From the NCBI GenBank assembly GCA_023150615.1, contig JAKLKO010000024.1, forward strand, positions 1-54,047: DNA of 54,047 nt, in the 5' to 3' direction. This DNA comes from Phycisphaerae bacterium. GTDB lineage: Bacteria; Planctomycetota; Phycisphaerae; UBA1845; UTPLA1. The translations under genes were made by a program, and so were the position numbers. Below the pieces are notes generated by a model. The model had not been told where the DNA came from. It saw only the letters and a program-made list of their open reading frames with translations, and did no database searches. This document shows, in pieces, positions 34,269-45,011 of the stretch (position 1 is its first letter; every line of letters begins with the position of its first letter).

Positions 34269-34892
34269 ATGGCGACGCGGAAGCCGATCATCGGAATCGC
34301 CGGTGGAATCGGGTCGGGCAAGTCGGCCGTCGCGAAGATCCTCGCGGAGCTGGGCGCGGGCCTGATCGATTCCGACGCGATCAACCGGCAGGAGTTGGAA
34401 CAGGCCGAAGTCCGGTCCACTCTGGTGCAGTGGTGGGGCGATCGCATCCTCACGCCCGACGGGCGGGTCGATCGTGCGAGAGTGGCCGAAATCGTCTTCG
34501 CCGACGCCGCCGAGAAGAACCGGTTGGAAGCACTGATGCACCCGCGGATCGCGGTGCAGCGCCGCCGGCTGATCGAGGAATTCGAAGGCGACCCCAAGAT
34601 CTCGTGCGTGGTGCTCGATGCGCCGCTCCTGTTTGAAGTCGGTTTGGACCTGTGGTGCGATGCAATCGTGTTCGTCGAGGCCGATGAGGAGGTCCGATTC
34701 ACCCGTACGGCGGCGGCGCGCGGCTGGTCGCGCGAGGAGTTCCACCGCCGGGAGAGAATGCAGTCGCCTCTGGACTTCAAGCGGGCCCGGGCCGATTATG
34801 TCTGTAGGAACAACTCGGACCCGGCCGCCCTGCGTCAGCAGGTCGAGGCTCTTTTTTCCCAGATTGTCGCCGGCACGAACGCAAGGGCATGA
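34269..34892 (+). CDS. coaE: Dephospho-CoA kinase
   Basis: The 207-residue protein has the P-loop GGIGSGKS (12-19), LIDSDAINRQ, the HPRIAVQRRR helix, VLDAPLLFEVGLD and RADYVCRNNSD near the end, all typical of CoaE, which performs the last step of coenzyme A synthesis in the cytoplasm. The ATG at 34269 follows directly on an in-frame-looking TTGA and has no clear ribosome site. The rho gene lies 142 bp downstream on the same strand. Confidence 0.93.
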   Translation: MATRKPIIGIAGGIGSGKSAVAKILAELGAGLIDSDAINRQELEQAEVRSTLVQWWGDRILTPDGRVDRARVAEIVFADAAEKNRLEALMHPRIAVQRRRLIEEFEGDPKISCVVLDAPLLFEVGLDLWCDAIVFVEADEEVRFTRTAAARGWSREEFHRRERMQSPLDFKRARADYVCRNNSDPAALRQQVEALFSQIVAGTNARA

Positions 34893-34910
34893 TCGGCCGG
34901 TCGGGCCGTG

Positions 34911-34933
34911 TCGTTCGCCCGGGGGCGGAACGA
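34911..34933 (+). other. Hairpin in the coaE-rho spacer
   Basis: TCGTTC at 34911-34916 pairs with GAACGA at 34928-34933, and the GCC/GGC bases next to them extend the stem with one bulge. It could be a coaE terminator or part of a rho leader. Confidence 0.3.
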
Positions 34934-35034
34934 CGATTATCGCAGGCAAGGCGTGTCCGACGCATCGCTTCTGTTTCGCAGTTCGCCTTCCGCCCGCCGT
35001 GACGGCGGCGTGAAGCATCACGGAGGTTTCTCAC

Positions 35035-36495
<1,461 letters not shown>

Positions 36496-36567
36496 CGCTC
36501 GGCCACGCCCGCACCGAGTGAGTTTCATCGTCGTGCGGTCGGATCGCGGCGGCCGCGAGCCGGGGGA

Positions 36568-36999
36568 CTATGGCCCGGCAGGCCAGGTTCTCGACGAATC
36601 TCCCTTCTGCACCGCCGCGGCGAGTTCGTCCGCCAGCGGCGAGATGAAGTGCGCTGAATCGCCGAACAAATCACGCCGGATGAGAATTCCCAGCGGCGTC
36701 GTGTAGTACGCGTGAATCGCCCCGGCGTAGTCGTCGATCGCCTTCGCCCACGTCTTGCCCCGCGCCTCGGCCTCGCGCAGCGCGTGGTACACGCCGTCGC
36801 AGTTGCCGCGGTGCCGCAGCATCAGGTCGGCGATCACGATCTCCTCCGCCGACGACCGCATCCGCTGCACGTCGAGCGTGTGCGCATGAAACACCAGCCG
36901 GTGCAGCCGCTCTACGACCCGCGCGATACGGTGCAGAAAATCGTGCGTGCGAACGATGGACCGCAGCCGCTCCACCTCTGCTTCCGGTAATCTTGCCAT
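36568..36999 (-). CDS. Small helical protein of unknown function
   Basis: This 143-residue protein starts at 36999 after GAGGTCGG. It appears all-helical and soluble, with many Arg, His and Leu residues (LRSIVRTHDFLHRIARVVERL) and a conserved-looking centre with DLMLRHRGNCDGVYHALREA. No motif or domain is recognised. It lies between rho (convergent) and the LacI-type regulator (divergent). Confidence 0.6.
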   Translation of the reverse strand: MARLPEAEVERLRSIVRTHDFLHRIARVVERLHRLVFHAHTLDVQRMRSSAEEIVIADLMLRHRGNCDGVYHALREAEARGKTWAKAIDDYAGAIHAYYTTPLGILIRRDLFGDSAHFISPLADELAAAVQKGDSSRTWPAGP

Positions 37000-37182
37000 T
37001 CCGACCTCGATACGCCCCGCTGTGACGGCCGACCTCCCGCAACAGACCGCGACCCGCAGCCGATCGCCATAATCGATACAGTCGGAAGATATGCGAGTCC
37101 CACGCGAAAATCCGCGGCCTGAAGCGAACTTTAGCGCCTCCGGTTATGATACGGTAACAACGGGCACTGTTCTAGGGTAAAC

Positions 37183-38238
37183 ATGCCGCGACAGAAAGCA
37201 CAGCGCGTCACCCTCCGCGACATCGCCGCGCGTGCGGGCGTCTCCGCCATGACCGTCTCGCGGGCCCTTTCCGGCCGCAGCGACCTGGTCAGCGCCGAGA
37301 CGGCGCGGCGGATCGTCCGATTGGCGAGCGAGCTGGGCTATGTCCCGAACCTTCTCGCGCGGAGCCTCCGTGGCGAGCAGATCCCGACGCTCGTCGTCTT
37401 CTCCGAGTACATCTCGAGCCATCATTACCTGGCGGAGTTGACCGACTACGTGGCCCGCGCCGTCGAGGCCCGCAAGTACGGCGTGATCGCTTGCCAGAGC
37501 CTTTCCGGCCTGACGCAGGCATTGCAGCAGTTCAACCTCGCCGGAGCGGTGGTCATCGCACCGCCCGAATCGATGTTCTTTGACGACGACGGGCTGCCGC
37601 GACCGCCGATCGCCGGCGGGACGCCGATCGTGGTGCTGCACTGCGCGATCGAGCAATCCACATACCCGGAGGTCAGCCCGGACATCGAGACCATGGCGCG
37701 TCAGGCCGCGGACCATTTGCTCGACCTCGGCCACCGGGACCTGGCATTCCTCGGCGGGCCGACGCCGGAGCTTGAGCCGCATTGGTTCTCGGTCCGCCGC
37801 GCGGGAATCGTCAAATCGCTCGAGCAGCGCGGCCTGTCGGCGAATCACCTGGTCTTTCAGCCGTGCCCGGACATCGATCTGGGTGAGTCCTCCGTGCAGC
37901 AACTGCTCCGCCGCGCGCCGCAGGTGACGGGCGTGATCTGCCTCAACGACGAGATCGCCGTCGCGGCGATCTCGGGCCTCGAGAAGCTCGGCAGGAACGT
38001 CCCGCAGGACATCTCGATCGTGGGCTCGAACGACGTGCGCTGGGCGAAGTTCTTCCGCCCGCGGCTGACGACCATTTCGATCGACATCCGCGCTCTCGTG
38101 GAGACGGGGTTGAATCTCTTGTTCGACTACGTCTCCGGCCGGCTGCGATGGGGCGCGGGTCCGCCGGAGAAAAACCGCCTGCTGACGCACGTGGTCGAGC
38201 GCGACAGCACCGCGCGGGCGCCGAACCCCTCGGCGTAG
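37183..38238 (+). CDS. LacI-family transcriptional regulator
   Basis: The 351-residue protein has the LacI helix-turn-helix VTLRDIAARAGVSAMTVSRA (9-28) and hinge helix YVPNLLARSLRG, followed by a periplasmic-binding-protein-like effector domain with DHLLDLGHRDLAFLGG, GVICLNDEIAVAAISGL and IVGSNDVRWAKFF. It probably represses sugar-related genes in response to a small ligand. No sugar-utilisation genes adjoin it. TATGAT at 37145-37150 may be its -10 element; an AACA...TGTT pair between that element and the start could be an operator. Confidence 0.92.
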   Translation: MPRQKAQRVTLRDIAARAGVSAMTVSRALSGRSDLVSAETARRIVRLASELGYVPNLLARSLRGEQIPTLVVFSEYISSHHYLAELTDYVARAVEARKYGVIACQSLSGLTQALQQFNLAGAVVIAPPESMFFDDDGLPRPPIAGGTPIVVLHCAIEQSTYPEVSPDIETMARQAADHLLDLGHRDLAFLGGPTPELEPHWFSVRRAGIVKSLEQRGLSANHLVFQPCPDIDLGESSVQQLLRRAPQVTGVICLNDEIAVAAISGLEKLGRNVPQDISIVGSNDVRWAKFFRPRLTTISIDIRALVETGLNLLFDYVSGRLRWGAGPPEKNRLLTHVVERDSTARAPNPSA

Positions 38239-38249
38239 AGGTCTGTTCG

Positions 38250-38852
38250 CTATCGGACGACCGGCTCGCTTCCGCGCGGCCGGTAGGTCGGCGGCGGGCC
38301 CAGTCGCTGGCGCATCGTCGTGAGCGCTTCGACCGTCCAGCGCCGGTTGCGATATGCCGTGAAGTGTCCGCGGACCTGCGATGGACCGAGCAAGTCGGGG
38401 GCGGGGCCGTCGGCGCGGCGCGGGGAGATCGTGCCGGATTCCACCGTGCCGGTCATGACATCGCCCGTGCGGTCGAGCGAGAAATAGACGAAGCCCGCCC
38501 CTTCGTAGCTGATGGCGCGGTCGACGTCGAGGATCGCATAGCAGAGCGTCGCGTCGGTCTGGGACGGCTCTGCGTACGTGGTGCCGGGGACCGGTCGCCA
38601 GAAGAGCCGCGCATGAAAGACCTGCACGAGTTCGCCATCGACGTCGTGCGGCGATGGCCGGACGGCGCGGAGCACGATGTCCCAGTGGCCCTGGGCATCG
38701 GAGGCGAAGAAGGCCTCGTCGAAGTGCTCGGAGAGCGTTTCGGGCGCGCCGCGCTGCTTGAACGACTCGATCCGCAGCACGTTGCCCTTCGGCGTGCAGC
38801 CGGCGAGCGCCATGCCGGCAACGACGGCGATCGCGACGCGCGAACGCCGCAT
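38250..38852 (-). CDS. Lipoprotein of unknown function
   Basis: The 200-residue protein is read from ATG 38852, which gives a textbook lipoprotein signal (MRRSRVAIAVVAGMALAGC, lipobox LAGC). An in-frame ATG at 38876 overlaps the end of the upstream amidohydrolase gene and is an alternative. The mature part is mixed alpha/beta, with Trp-rich segments such as GHWDIVLRAVRPSP and HARLFWRPVPG. It is co-transcribed with the amidohydrolase. No family is recognised. Confidence 0.65.
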   Translation of the reverse strand: MRRSRVAIAVVAGMALAGCTPKGNVLRIESFKQRGAPETLSEHFDEAFFASDAQGHWDIVLRAVRPSPHDVDGELVQVFHARLFWRPVPGTTYAEPSQTDATLCYAILDVDRAISYEGAGFVYFSLDRTGDVMTGTVESGTISPRRADGPAPDLLGPSQVRGHFTAYRNRRWTVEALTTMRQRLGPPPTYRPRGSEPVVR

Positions 38853-38865
38853 CTGCGCGCGGCCG

Positions 38866-39783
38866 TCATGTGTCATGATCGTCGAGGAAGTCGTCATCGA
38901 CCGGCCGGGGCGGCGCCGGCGGCGCGAGTCCGAGCAACGCGAGGGAATCTCGCTCGACGATTCCGCGGAGGTGCTGTCGCGGAATGGACGGCAGGCTCGT
39001 GCCGAGGGTCACGCGGTTGATGCTGTAAAGCCGCTCGATGCACGCGGCAGCGGACGTGAACGGAAAATCGCTGGCGAACAGCAGCTTGTTGATGACGCCG
39101 CCCTCGAACGCGGCCACAAGCGCGTTGTACGTACTCCAGGGCCGTTGCAGCAGTCCGCTGATGTCGGCGAAGACGTTGGCGTGCTTGCCGAGCAGCGCGA
39201 CGCACTCGTCGATCCACGGCGAACCGAGGTGTGCGACGATCAACTTCAGCGAGGGAAACTCGCGCGCCACGTCGTCCAGCAGGTGCGGCCGGGCGAAGGC
39301 CATGCGGCCCGATGGCGAGAAGTGCGCGCCGGAGTGCACGAGCACCGGAAGGCGCAGCCGCGCGGCCTCCTCGAAGATCCGCATCGCGCGCGTGTCGGTC
39401 GGATGAAAATCCTGCGCCGCCGGCGAAACGGCGATGCCGCGCAGCCCCAGTTCCTCGCGGGCGTGCGCGATCTCCCGCAACGCGTCGGCGACGCTCACCG
39501 GATCAACGCCGGCGAACCCGACCAGCTTGTCCGGATGCTGCCGGACGTACTCCGCGATCAGCGAATTCGGAATCTCCGCGTCGAGATAGCGGCTCTTGAA
39601 CCCTAGCACGAAACTCTTGTCGACCGGACCGGCCGCGTAGCGGTGGTGCTCGATCGACGCATCCGGCCACGTCGGCGGCCGCGACTCGTCGGCGACGCTG
39701 GTCTGCGGAAGGACGCTGGTCCGGCTGTCCCGGCCGAGTTGCGACGGGTTCGTCCAGATGTAGGTGTGGCAATCGACGATCAA
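38866..39783 (-). CDS. Amidohydrolase-2 family metal-dependent hydrolase with an altered HxH motif
   Basis: The 305-residue protein uses a TTG start at 39783 with GAGG upstream. It follows the amidohydrolase-2 (ACMSD-like) TIM barrel: VDCHTYIW at the N-terminus, LPVLVHSGAHF, LIVAHLGSPW and LLFASDFPF. The first motif normally reads DxHxH; here the second metal-ligand His is Tyr8, while the later His and Asp ligands remain. Members act as decarboxylases or hydrolases on small carboxylated compounds. A strong minus-strand promoter lies about 115 bp upstream, and the lipoprotein gene overlaps or abuts the 3' end. Confidence 0.82.
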   Translation of the reverse strand: MIVDCHTYIWTNPSQLGRDSRTSVLPQTSVADESRPPTWPDASIEHHRYAAGPVDKSFVLGFKSRYLDAEIPNSLIAEYVRQHPDKLVGFAGVDPVSVADALREIAHAREELGLRGIAVSPAAQDFHPTDTRAMRIFEEAARLRLPVLVHSGAHFSPSGRMAFARPHLLDDVAREFPSLKLIVAHLGSPWIDECVALLGKHANVFADISGLLQRPWSTYNALVAAFEGGVINKLLFASDFPFTSAAACIERLYSINRVTLGTSLPSIPRQHLRGIVERDSLALLGLAPPAPPRPVDDDFLDDHDT

Positions 39784-39898
39784 TCCACGACCTCGCCCCG
39801 CGTGCCGCCTGCGGTGACCGCCATCGGGCTCCGCGGCCCGAGATCACGCGCGATCACCGGCTAACACCCGGTCCTGCCGTGATTTACTGCGAGTGAGC

Positions 39899-39927
39899 TT
39901 TATAACCCGGACAGACTGGTTCGTCAA
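39899..39927 (-). promoter_or_regulatory. Strong sigma-70-type promoter of the amidohydrolase-lipoprotein pair
   Basis: On the minus strand TTGACG (39922-39927) and TATAAA (39899-39904) are separated by exactly 17 bp, both one base from consensus. It points at the TTG start at 39783. It lies just beyond the stop of the regulator gene at 39955, so it reads in the same direction as that gene. Confidence 0.65.
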
Positions 39928-39954
39928 GAACGGCGGGCAACCCCCGAGTCGGAT

Positions 39955-41652
39955 TCAGACGTCGCCGGGCGGACCCGCGACGGCCGTCCGCAGCTCGGTC
40001 AGGAGTTGCTCGACCTTGAACGGCTTGAACAGCACGGCGGCCAGCCCCTCGCGCCGCGCCCGGACGATGGAGTGGCTGGGGTCGTAGCCGAAGGCGGTCA
40101 TGAGCACGACCGGCGTGCTGGGCGAATGCGTCGTCACCGACGCGAAGATCTCGTAGCCGGTCTTGTGCGGCATCTTGATGTCGGCGATGACGACGTCATA
40201 TCGGCGGCCCTCGATCATCGCGATGGCCGCGAGGCCGTCGGCGGCGGTCTCGACCTCGCATCCGTGCCGCGTCAGCACGCCGGCGATCGTCTCGCGGATG
40301 ATCTCCTCATCATCGGCGACGAGAATGCGCTTGCCGGACAGGACCGGGTCGACGGTCGGGGTCTGGATGCGCCGGCCGAGCAGGCCGCCCTTGGGGCTGG
40401 CGACCTCGCGGATGGTGCGCTTGATCTCGGAGACGTTGTCGCTGATCGAGCTGAGGCGGCGCCGCAGGTCGTCGTGGCCGATGTACTCCTCCATCAGCGT
40501 GACGGCCTCGGTCAGGATGTCGTTCAGCGGTCCGGCGATCTCGCTCGACACGTCGTCGGCCAGCCGGCCGGTCGTGCGGTGGCGCTCGGTCACGAGCACG
40601 TCGAGGGTGTTGAGCGCGAGGGCGATGTAGCGCGCGAGGATCTCGGTGAACTGCCGGTCTTCCTCGTTGAAGGCGTTCGGCTGTTCCGATTCGATGTCGA
40701 AGACGCCGATGATCTTGTCGTGCAGCCGCATCGGCACGGTCAGCGATGATTGCGCCGAAGCGAGCCCCTCGATATAGCGCGGGTCGTTGCGGATGTCGTG
40801 GCAGATGTAGCTGCGGCCCGTCGCGGCAACGTAGCCGCTGATGCCGTTGCCTTCGGGCGAGACGTAAAGTTCAAGGCGCTGGGTGCGCTCCGACATGCCG
40901 TGCTCGACGACGATCTCGAGCTTGTTCGTTTTCTTGTCGATCAGGAGCACGGCGAAGTTGTCGAAGTGCAGCAAGTCGTTCGTATAGCGCAGGATCTGCT
41001 CCTCCAGGAGCCGCAGGCGGTCCTCGATCGATAGCGCCGCCGTCGCCTCGGAGCCGAGCTGCACCAGCTCGCGCCCCGCCATGTCAATCGCGTCGATCCG
41101 CGCTTGCAACCGCCGCGCGGACGTGACGTCCCACACCACGGCGACGATCTGCTGAAGTTGTTGGTTGGAATCGAGGATGGGCGTGGCGGTGACTTCGAAG
41201 TGCTGATCGCGGCCGGCCTGCATGCTGAAACGCCGGACGCGATGCGGTCCGGCGCGTGTCGCGTCGTGCTCGTTGTCGCGCGTCGCGAACGCGCGTCGAC
41301 ATTGCTGACACACCTGCTGCGTCAGGTCCGCCGGAAACGCCTGCATCGCCGGATTGGCGTACAGGGCGCGGCCGTTCATGTCGACGATGCAGATGCCCTG
41401 GCCGATCGACTCGAGGATCGCGGTCGCCTGCTGGCTGGCCGCGGCGCGTTCGAGGGCGAGAAAGTCGCCCTGGTCGCTGACGACGAGATCGAAGACCTCA
41501 CGCCGCATGGCCGTCAACGCGTCGTCGAACGAGCGCACGGTGGTGACGTTTGCCGCGCTGCCGAACAGCTCGAGCAGTTCTGTCGGCTGTCGGCCGCGTC
41601 CGGAGACGAACAGCACCTTTCGTGTCGTCAGATTCGTTGTGGCGTCGGACAT
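39955..41652 (-). CDS. PAS-GAF-receiver signalling protein without a kinase ATPase domain
   Basis: The 565-residue protein is read from ATG 41652. Residues 10-65 resemble a degenerate receiver lacking the acidic pair. A PAS domain follows (about 72-180, ILESIGQGICIVDMNGRALY) containing CQQC, and then a GAF domain (about 200-360, LLIDKKTNKLEIVVEHGM and GNGISGYVAATGRSYICHD). A helical hairpin at 370-430 recalls a histidine-kinase dimerisation region but has no phospho-acceptor His. The C-terminal receiver (441-565) is intact: ADDEE, Asp491 in ADIKMP, MTAFGY and Lys543 in FKPF. With no HATPase domain it is probably a ligand-modulated response regulator phosphorylated by another kinase. Confidence 0.82.
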   Translation of the reverse strand: MSDATTNLTTRKVLFVSGRGRQPTELLELFGSAANVTTVRSFDDALTAMRREVFDLVVSDQGDFLALERAAASQQATAILESIGQGICIVDMNGRALYANPAMQAFPADLTQQVCQQCRRAFATRDNEHDATRAGPHRVRRFSMQAGRDQHFEVTATPILDSNQQLQQIVAVVWDVTSARRLQARIDAIDMAGRELVQLGSEATAALSIEDRLRLLEEQILRYTNDLLHFDNFAVLLIDKKTNKLEIVVEHGMSERTQRLELYVSPEGNGISGYVAATGRSYICHDIRNDPRYIEGLASAQSSLTVPMRLHDKIIGVFDIESEQPNAFNEEDRQFTEILARYIALALNTLDVLVTERHRTTGRLADDVSSEIAGPLNDILTEAVTLMEEYIGHDDLRRRLSSISDNVSEIKRTIREVASPKGGLLGRRIQTPTVDPVLSGKRILVADDEEIIRETIAGVLTRHGCEVETAADGLAAIAMIEGRRYDVVIADIKMPHKTGYEIFASVTTHSPSTPVVLMTAFGYDPSHSIVRARREGLAAVLFKPFKVEQLLTELRTAVAGPPGDV

Positions 41653-41845
41653 TCGCGACGCGCCGTTGTGGCAGCCCCCGCTCCCGGCCCGATCCCGACG
41701 CCCTGTCTGCGTCGACCCCGGTTCACGGCCGGTCTCGGCACTGCCTGCGCGTTTTCTCATATCTTAGCGGCCGGCGGGTCATCCTCCAATAGCGGAAACG
41801 CACGTCCGAGATCATCGCGCCGCATCGCGCGGGCTGCGCGGTGCG

Positions 41846-42679
41846 CTACACGGGGTCTTCGAGCTGCATGGACCCGAACGGGTTGGCCTGCTGCTCGACG
41901 ATCAGGGGCGCGAGGTACTTTCGCACGAACGGCGATGACGTCCACCCAATGTGGCTTCCGGGATTGCCGTAGTGCGCCATCTGCCGCGTCCAGCGGATGT
42001 CGTGCAATCGGGCGTATAGCGCTTCGCCTTCCGCATCGAGGTTCTTCGGACGCTTGAAGCCGACCGCGCCGGCCGCCGGTCCGTAACCTCGATCGATGTT
42101 CCCGAACAGCGTCGTGCCGACGGTGAGGAAACTGATGTCCGCCGAGGAGTGGTAGTTGAAGATGCCGTATTTCGTGCGGCGCAGCGCCGGCCGCAGGTCG
42201 TAGTTGGGACTGATCGACGCCGCCAGCAGCAGCGCCGCGGTGACCTGTCGATTCCGCGGCATGCTCTCGAGCGCGAGCACCGCCAGCCCGCCGCCGCCGG
42301 AATGTCCGATGAGGTGCACGGCCCGGCCGGGATACGCGTCCTGATAGGCGATCACGCGCTGCGCGAGGCGCGAGGCCTGGTTCTTGTTGCGCTCGTAGTC
42401 GGTGAGGTTGATCAGCGCGCCGCCCGGTCCGGGCACCGGCACGTTCCAGTCGAAGATCTCGATCGCCGAGGTTACGCCGCCCTCGTCGAGCCCGCGCGCC
42501 AGCGAGTAGTTGTACGGCCCGCGGCCCTCGATGCCGGGGAGGATGACGATCAGGCCGCGCGACATGCGGTCGGTCGTGCCGAGATCGCGCACGCTGCACC
42601 CGGCCGCGCCGCCGGCGAGCACGATGGCTGCCATCACCGCGCAGCCCTGTCGAATCGAGCGTCTCGAAACTGCCGTCAT
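41846..42679 (-). CDS. Lipoprotein alpha/beta hydrolase
   Basis: The 277-residue protein has a lipoprotein signal with lipobox AAGC (Cys28) and an alpha/beta-hydrolase core: VILPGIEGRGPYN near the oxyanion loop, the nucleophile elbow GHSGGG (Ser127), and a late His in GNPGSHIGW that may complete the triad. It probably hydrolyses an ester in the periplasm. Its ATG overlaps the stop of the upstream membrane-protein gene (ATGA), so the two are translationally coupled at the end of the M16 operon. Confidence 0.8.
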   Translation of the reverse strand: MTAVSRRSIRQGCAVMAAIVLAGGAAGCSVRDLGTTDRMSRGLIVILPGIEGRGPYNYSLARGLDEGGVTSAIEIFDWNVPVPGPGGALINLTDYERNKNQASRLAQRVIAYQDAYPGRAVHLIGHSGGGGLAVLALESMPRNRQVTAALLLAASISPNYDLRPALRRTKYGIFNYHSSADISFLTVGTTLFGNIDRGYGPAAGAVGFKRPKNLDAEGEALYARLHDIRWTRQMAHYGNPGSHIGWTSSPFVRKYLAPLIVEQQANPFGSMQLEDPV

Positions 42680-43761
42680 GGGACTCCCTTCGCCACGTCG
42701 GTCTTGCGAAAACCGTCGGGATTCGATGCGATCCGCGCCTCGGCCGAGCGGCGATCAAGCATCAGCATGATCAGCCACCCGAACAGCGACTGCGCAAAGG
42801 CGACGCACACGTAGACCCAGCTCGGCATGGCCGGGAGCCGCGCGAACGTCTCCAGCACGCTGATGCCGAGCAGCGTCAGCAGCGTCGCGGCGATCATGCC
42901 GATGGCCGACGCCATGAGCCAGCCCCGCGGACTGCGGTCCGGCCGCAGCGCGAACATGCCGACGAGCGTCGCGGCGCCGCTGGCGATCATCAGGTGCCAT
43001 GCCCAGCTCACGCGGCTCTGCGTCGCGATGAACAGCGCGTGATCCAGCCAGCCCTGCCAGCCATCGTGCTGCAGCGACGGCCGCGCGATGCGCCACGCCG
43101 CCAGCGCGCCGGCGCAAATTCCGAACGTCACGCAGACCATCGCGTAAATCGGCATGCGCCGCGCCGTCGTGCGCACCAGCCCGGCCAGGCCGCCGATGAC
43201 GAGCAGGCCGATGATGGCGTACGTCAGGATCGCCCACGCGACGCGCGTGGCTTCGGCCTGGATGGGCTCGAGTCCGCCCGACGAGCGCGTCGGCGCGGCG
43301 CCCGACCCGGTCACGTACGCATTGGGCGGGACGGCGGGCGGCGTCACCACCGCGTTCGAGCGCATCGGCGGCACGTCCGTCGGGAACAACGTCGGTCGCC
43401 GCGGCGGAGTTCCGCCGCGCGGGCCGTACGCGCCCGGCTCCGTCCCGGGCGCCGGCATCTGCGACAATCCCGTCGCCAGCGCCTGATTGATTCCGCGCAT
43501 GAAGATGATCGTGCCGACGCGATCGTAGACCACTTGCGCGCCGATCGCCCAGGCCGCGGCCACGAGCAGACACACGCAACCCTCGGCGCGGTAAGACCGC
43601 CGCGGAACCGCCGGTCGGGGCGCCGGTACGCGTGGAACGACGGCCGATGCGGCCATCCGCGCCCGCGACTCGCCCAGAAGCGGATACGGCTCCGCCGCCG
43701 GGCGACCGGACGCCGCGGCGGCGCTCGACGGCGCCAGTCCCATCGACTCGTCGGGATGCAT
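42676..43761 (-). CDS. Multi-helix membrane protein of unknown function
   Basis: The start at 43761 follows GGAGAG and overlaps the stop of the M16 gene as TGATG, giving 361 residues. A cytoplasmic Pro/Ala-rich stretch leads to one transmembrane helix (about 60-80), then an extended Pro/Thr-rich loop (PAPGTEPGAYGPRGGTPPRR), then at least five further helices. No family is recognised. Its place between an M16 peptidase and a lipoprotein hydrolase, with overlapping starts on both sides, implies a shared task at the envelope. Confidence 0.75.
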   Translation of the reverse strand: MHPDESMGLAPSSAAAASGRPAAEPYPLLGESRARMAASAVVPRVPAPRPAVPRRSYRAEGCVCLLVAAAWAIGAQVVYDRVGTIIFMRGINQALATGLSQMPAPGTEPGAYGPRGGTPPRRPTLFPTDVPPMRSNAVVTPPAVPPNAYVTGSGAAPTRSSGGLEPIQAEATRVAWAILTYAIIGLLVIGGLAGLVRTTARRMPIYAMVCVTFGICAGALAAWRIARPSLQHDGWQGWLDHALFIATQSRVSWAWHLMIASGAATLVGMFALRPDRSPRGWLMASAIGMIAATLLTLLGISVLETFARLPAMPSWVYVCVAFAQSLFGWLIMLMLDRRSAEARIASNPDGFRKTDVAKGVP

Positions 43762-44999
43762 CAGCTCTCCGGCCATGCCCGTGGCCCCACGCTGACGAGA
43801 TAATGCTCGCGGTCCATCGGCCAGCGCTTCAGATAGTCGTGCACCCGATCCGTCGTCACGGCGTCCAGCTCCGCGAGGCGCTGCTCCACCGACCGCGGCA
43901 CGCCGAACATGTCGAGGTCGTGCGCCAATTGCATCAATCGGTGATACGGCGCCTCGGCTTCAAGCGCCAGCGCCGTGCGGCGGCGATTTCGGACCCGCAT
44001 CACCTCGTCCTCGGTGACGCCCTCGCGGGCCAGGACCGACAATTCCCTCTGTATCGCCTCGACCAGCCGCTCGGCATTCGGCGGCTCACAGAACCCATAC
44101 AACAACTGGAAGCCGCAGTCGCAGTAGTCCACGCGGTATGCCGATGCCACGGGCGCGATGCCGGCCTGCACGATCTTCCAGAAAAACCTCGAATTCGACC
44201 CGCCCACAATCGACGCCACCGTCTCGGCCACCTCGTTGTCATCGTCCGTCGCGCTCGGCGCGGGAACGGCCATCGCGATCGCCTGCTGCCGGAACCGGTC
44301 CATCGGCAGCACGGCCACGCCGCGCTTCACGATCGACGGCGGCTGGCGGTCCGGTCGTGCGACGCCGGCCGGCCAGTGGCCGCAGACGTCTTCGGCGATC
44401 TTCATCGCGGCAGACGCGGTCACGTGCCCCGCGATGATCAGCACCATGTTGGCGGCATTGTAGCGCCGCCGGAAGTAGTCCAGCATCTGCGCCCGCGTGA
44501 GCTTCTCGATCGTCTCGGTCGTGCCGAGCACCGGCCAGCGGAGCGGATGCCCGGCGAAGAACTTCTCGTGCAGCAGGTCGTAGAGGTGCCGGTCGATCTG
44601 ATCGTCCGACATGGCGATCTCTTCGAGGATCACCTTCTTCTCGGTCTCGAATTCCGCTTCGGGCAGGGTCGAACGCATCATGTCGGCCAGCAGCTCGGTT
44701 TGCCGCGCGAGGTCTCCGGCACGCACCCAGCCGTAGTAGAACGTCTTCTCCTTCGAGGTCATCGCGTTGTAGGTCGAGCCGATGTCGTCGAACGCGATCG
44801 TGATGTCGCGCCAGCCGCGCTTGTCCGTGCCCTTGAAGCACATGTGCTCGAGGAAGTGCGAGACGCCCGCGTCGGCCGGCGTCTCGTCGCGCGCGCCCGT
44901 GCGGACCAGGAAGCCCACGGCGACGCCGGTCACATGCGGCATCGTCTCGACGAGGACCGTCAGTCCGTTCGACAACCGCTGTTGGTGGAACTGCGACAT
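43761..44999 (-). CDS. M16-family zinc peptidase, catalytic subunit
   Basis: The 412-residue protein has the inverted zinc motif HFLEH (His48, Glu51, His52) within AGVSHFLEHMCFKGT, and the third-ligand segment EKKVILEEIAMSDD about 75 residues later. This is the M16B processing-protease type, made of two related half domains. It lacks a signal peptide and is expected in the cytoplasm or associated with a membrane partner. The gene lies 12 bp after the non-catalytic paralogue, so the two products probably form a heterodimer like those of mitochondrial processing peptidase and bacterial M16B pairs. Confidence 0.92.
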   Translation of the reverse strand: MSQFHQQRLSNGLTVLVETMPHVTGVAVGFLVRTGARDETPADAGVSHFLEHMCFKGTDKRGWRDITIAFDDIGSTYNAMTSKEKTFYYGWVRAGDLARQTELLADMMRSTLPEAEFETEKKVILEEIAMSDDQIDRHLYDLLHEKFFAGHPLRWPVLGTTETIEKLTRAQMLDYFRRRYNAANMVLIIAGHVTASAAMKIAEDVCGHWPAGVARPDRQPPSIVKRGVAVLPMDRFRQQAIAMAVPAPSATDDDNEVAETVASIVGGSNSRFFWKIVQAGIAPVASAYRVDYCDCGFQLLYGFCEPPNAERLVEAIQRELSVLAREGVTEDEVMRVRNRRRTALALEAEAPYHRLMQLAHDLDMFGVPRSVEQRLAELDAVTTDRVHDYLKRWPMDREHYLVSVGPRAWPES

Positions 45000-45011
45000 C
45001 CGCGATCGCTC

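Noticed and set aside
38852..38897. A longer start (38897) for the lipoprotein gene.
   Set aside because: It lies inside the amidohydrolase gene and would move the lipoprotein signal away from the N-terminus; 38852 or 38876 fit better.
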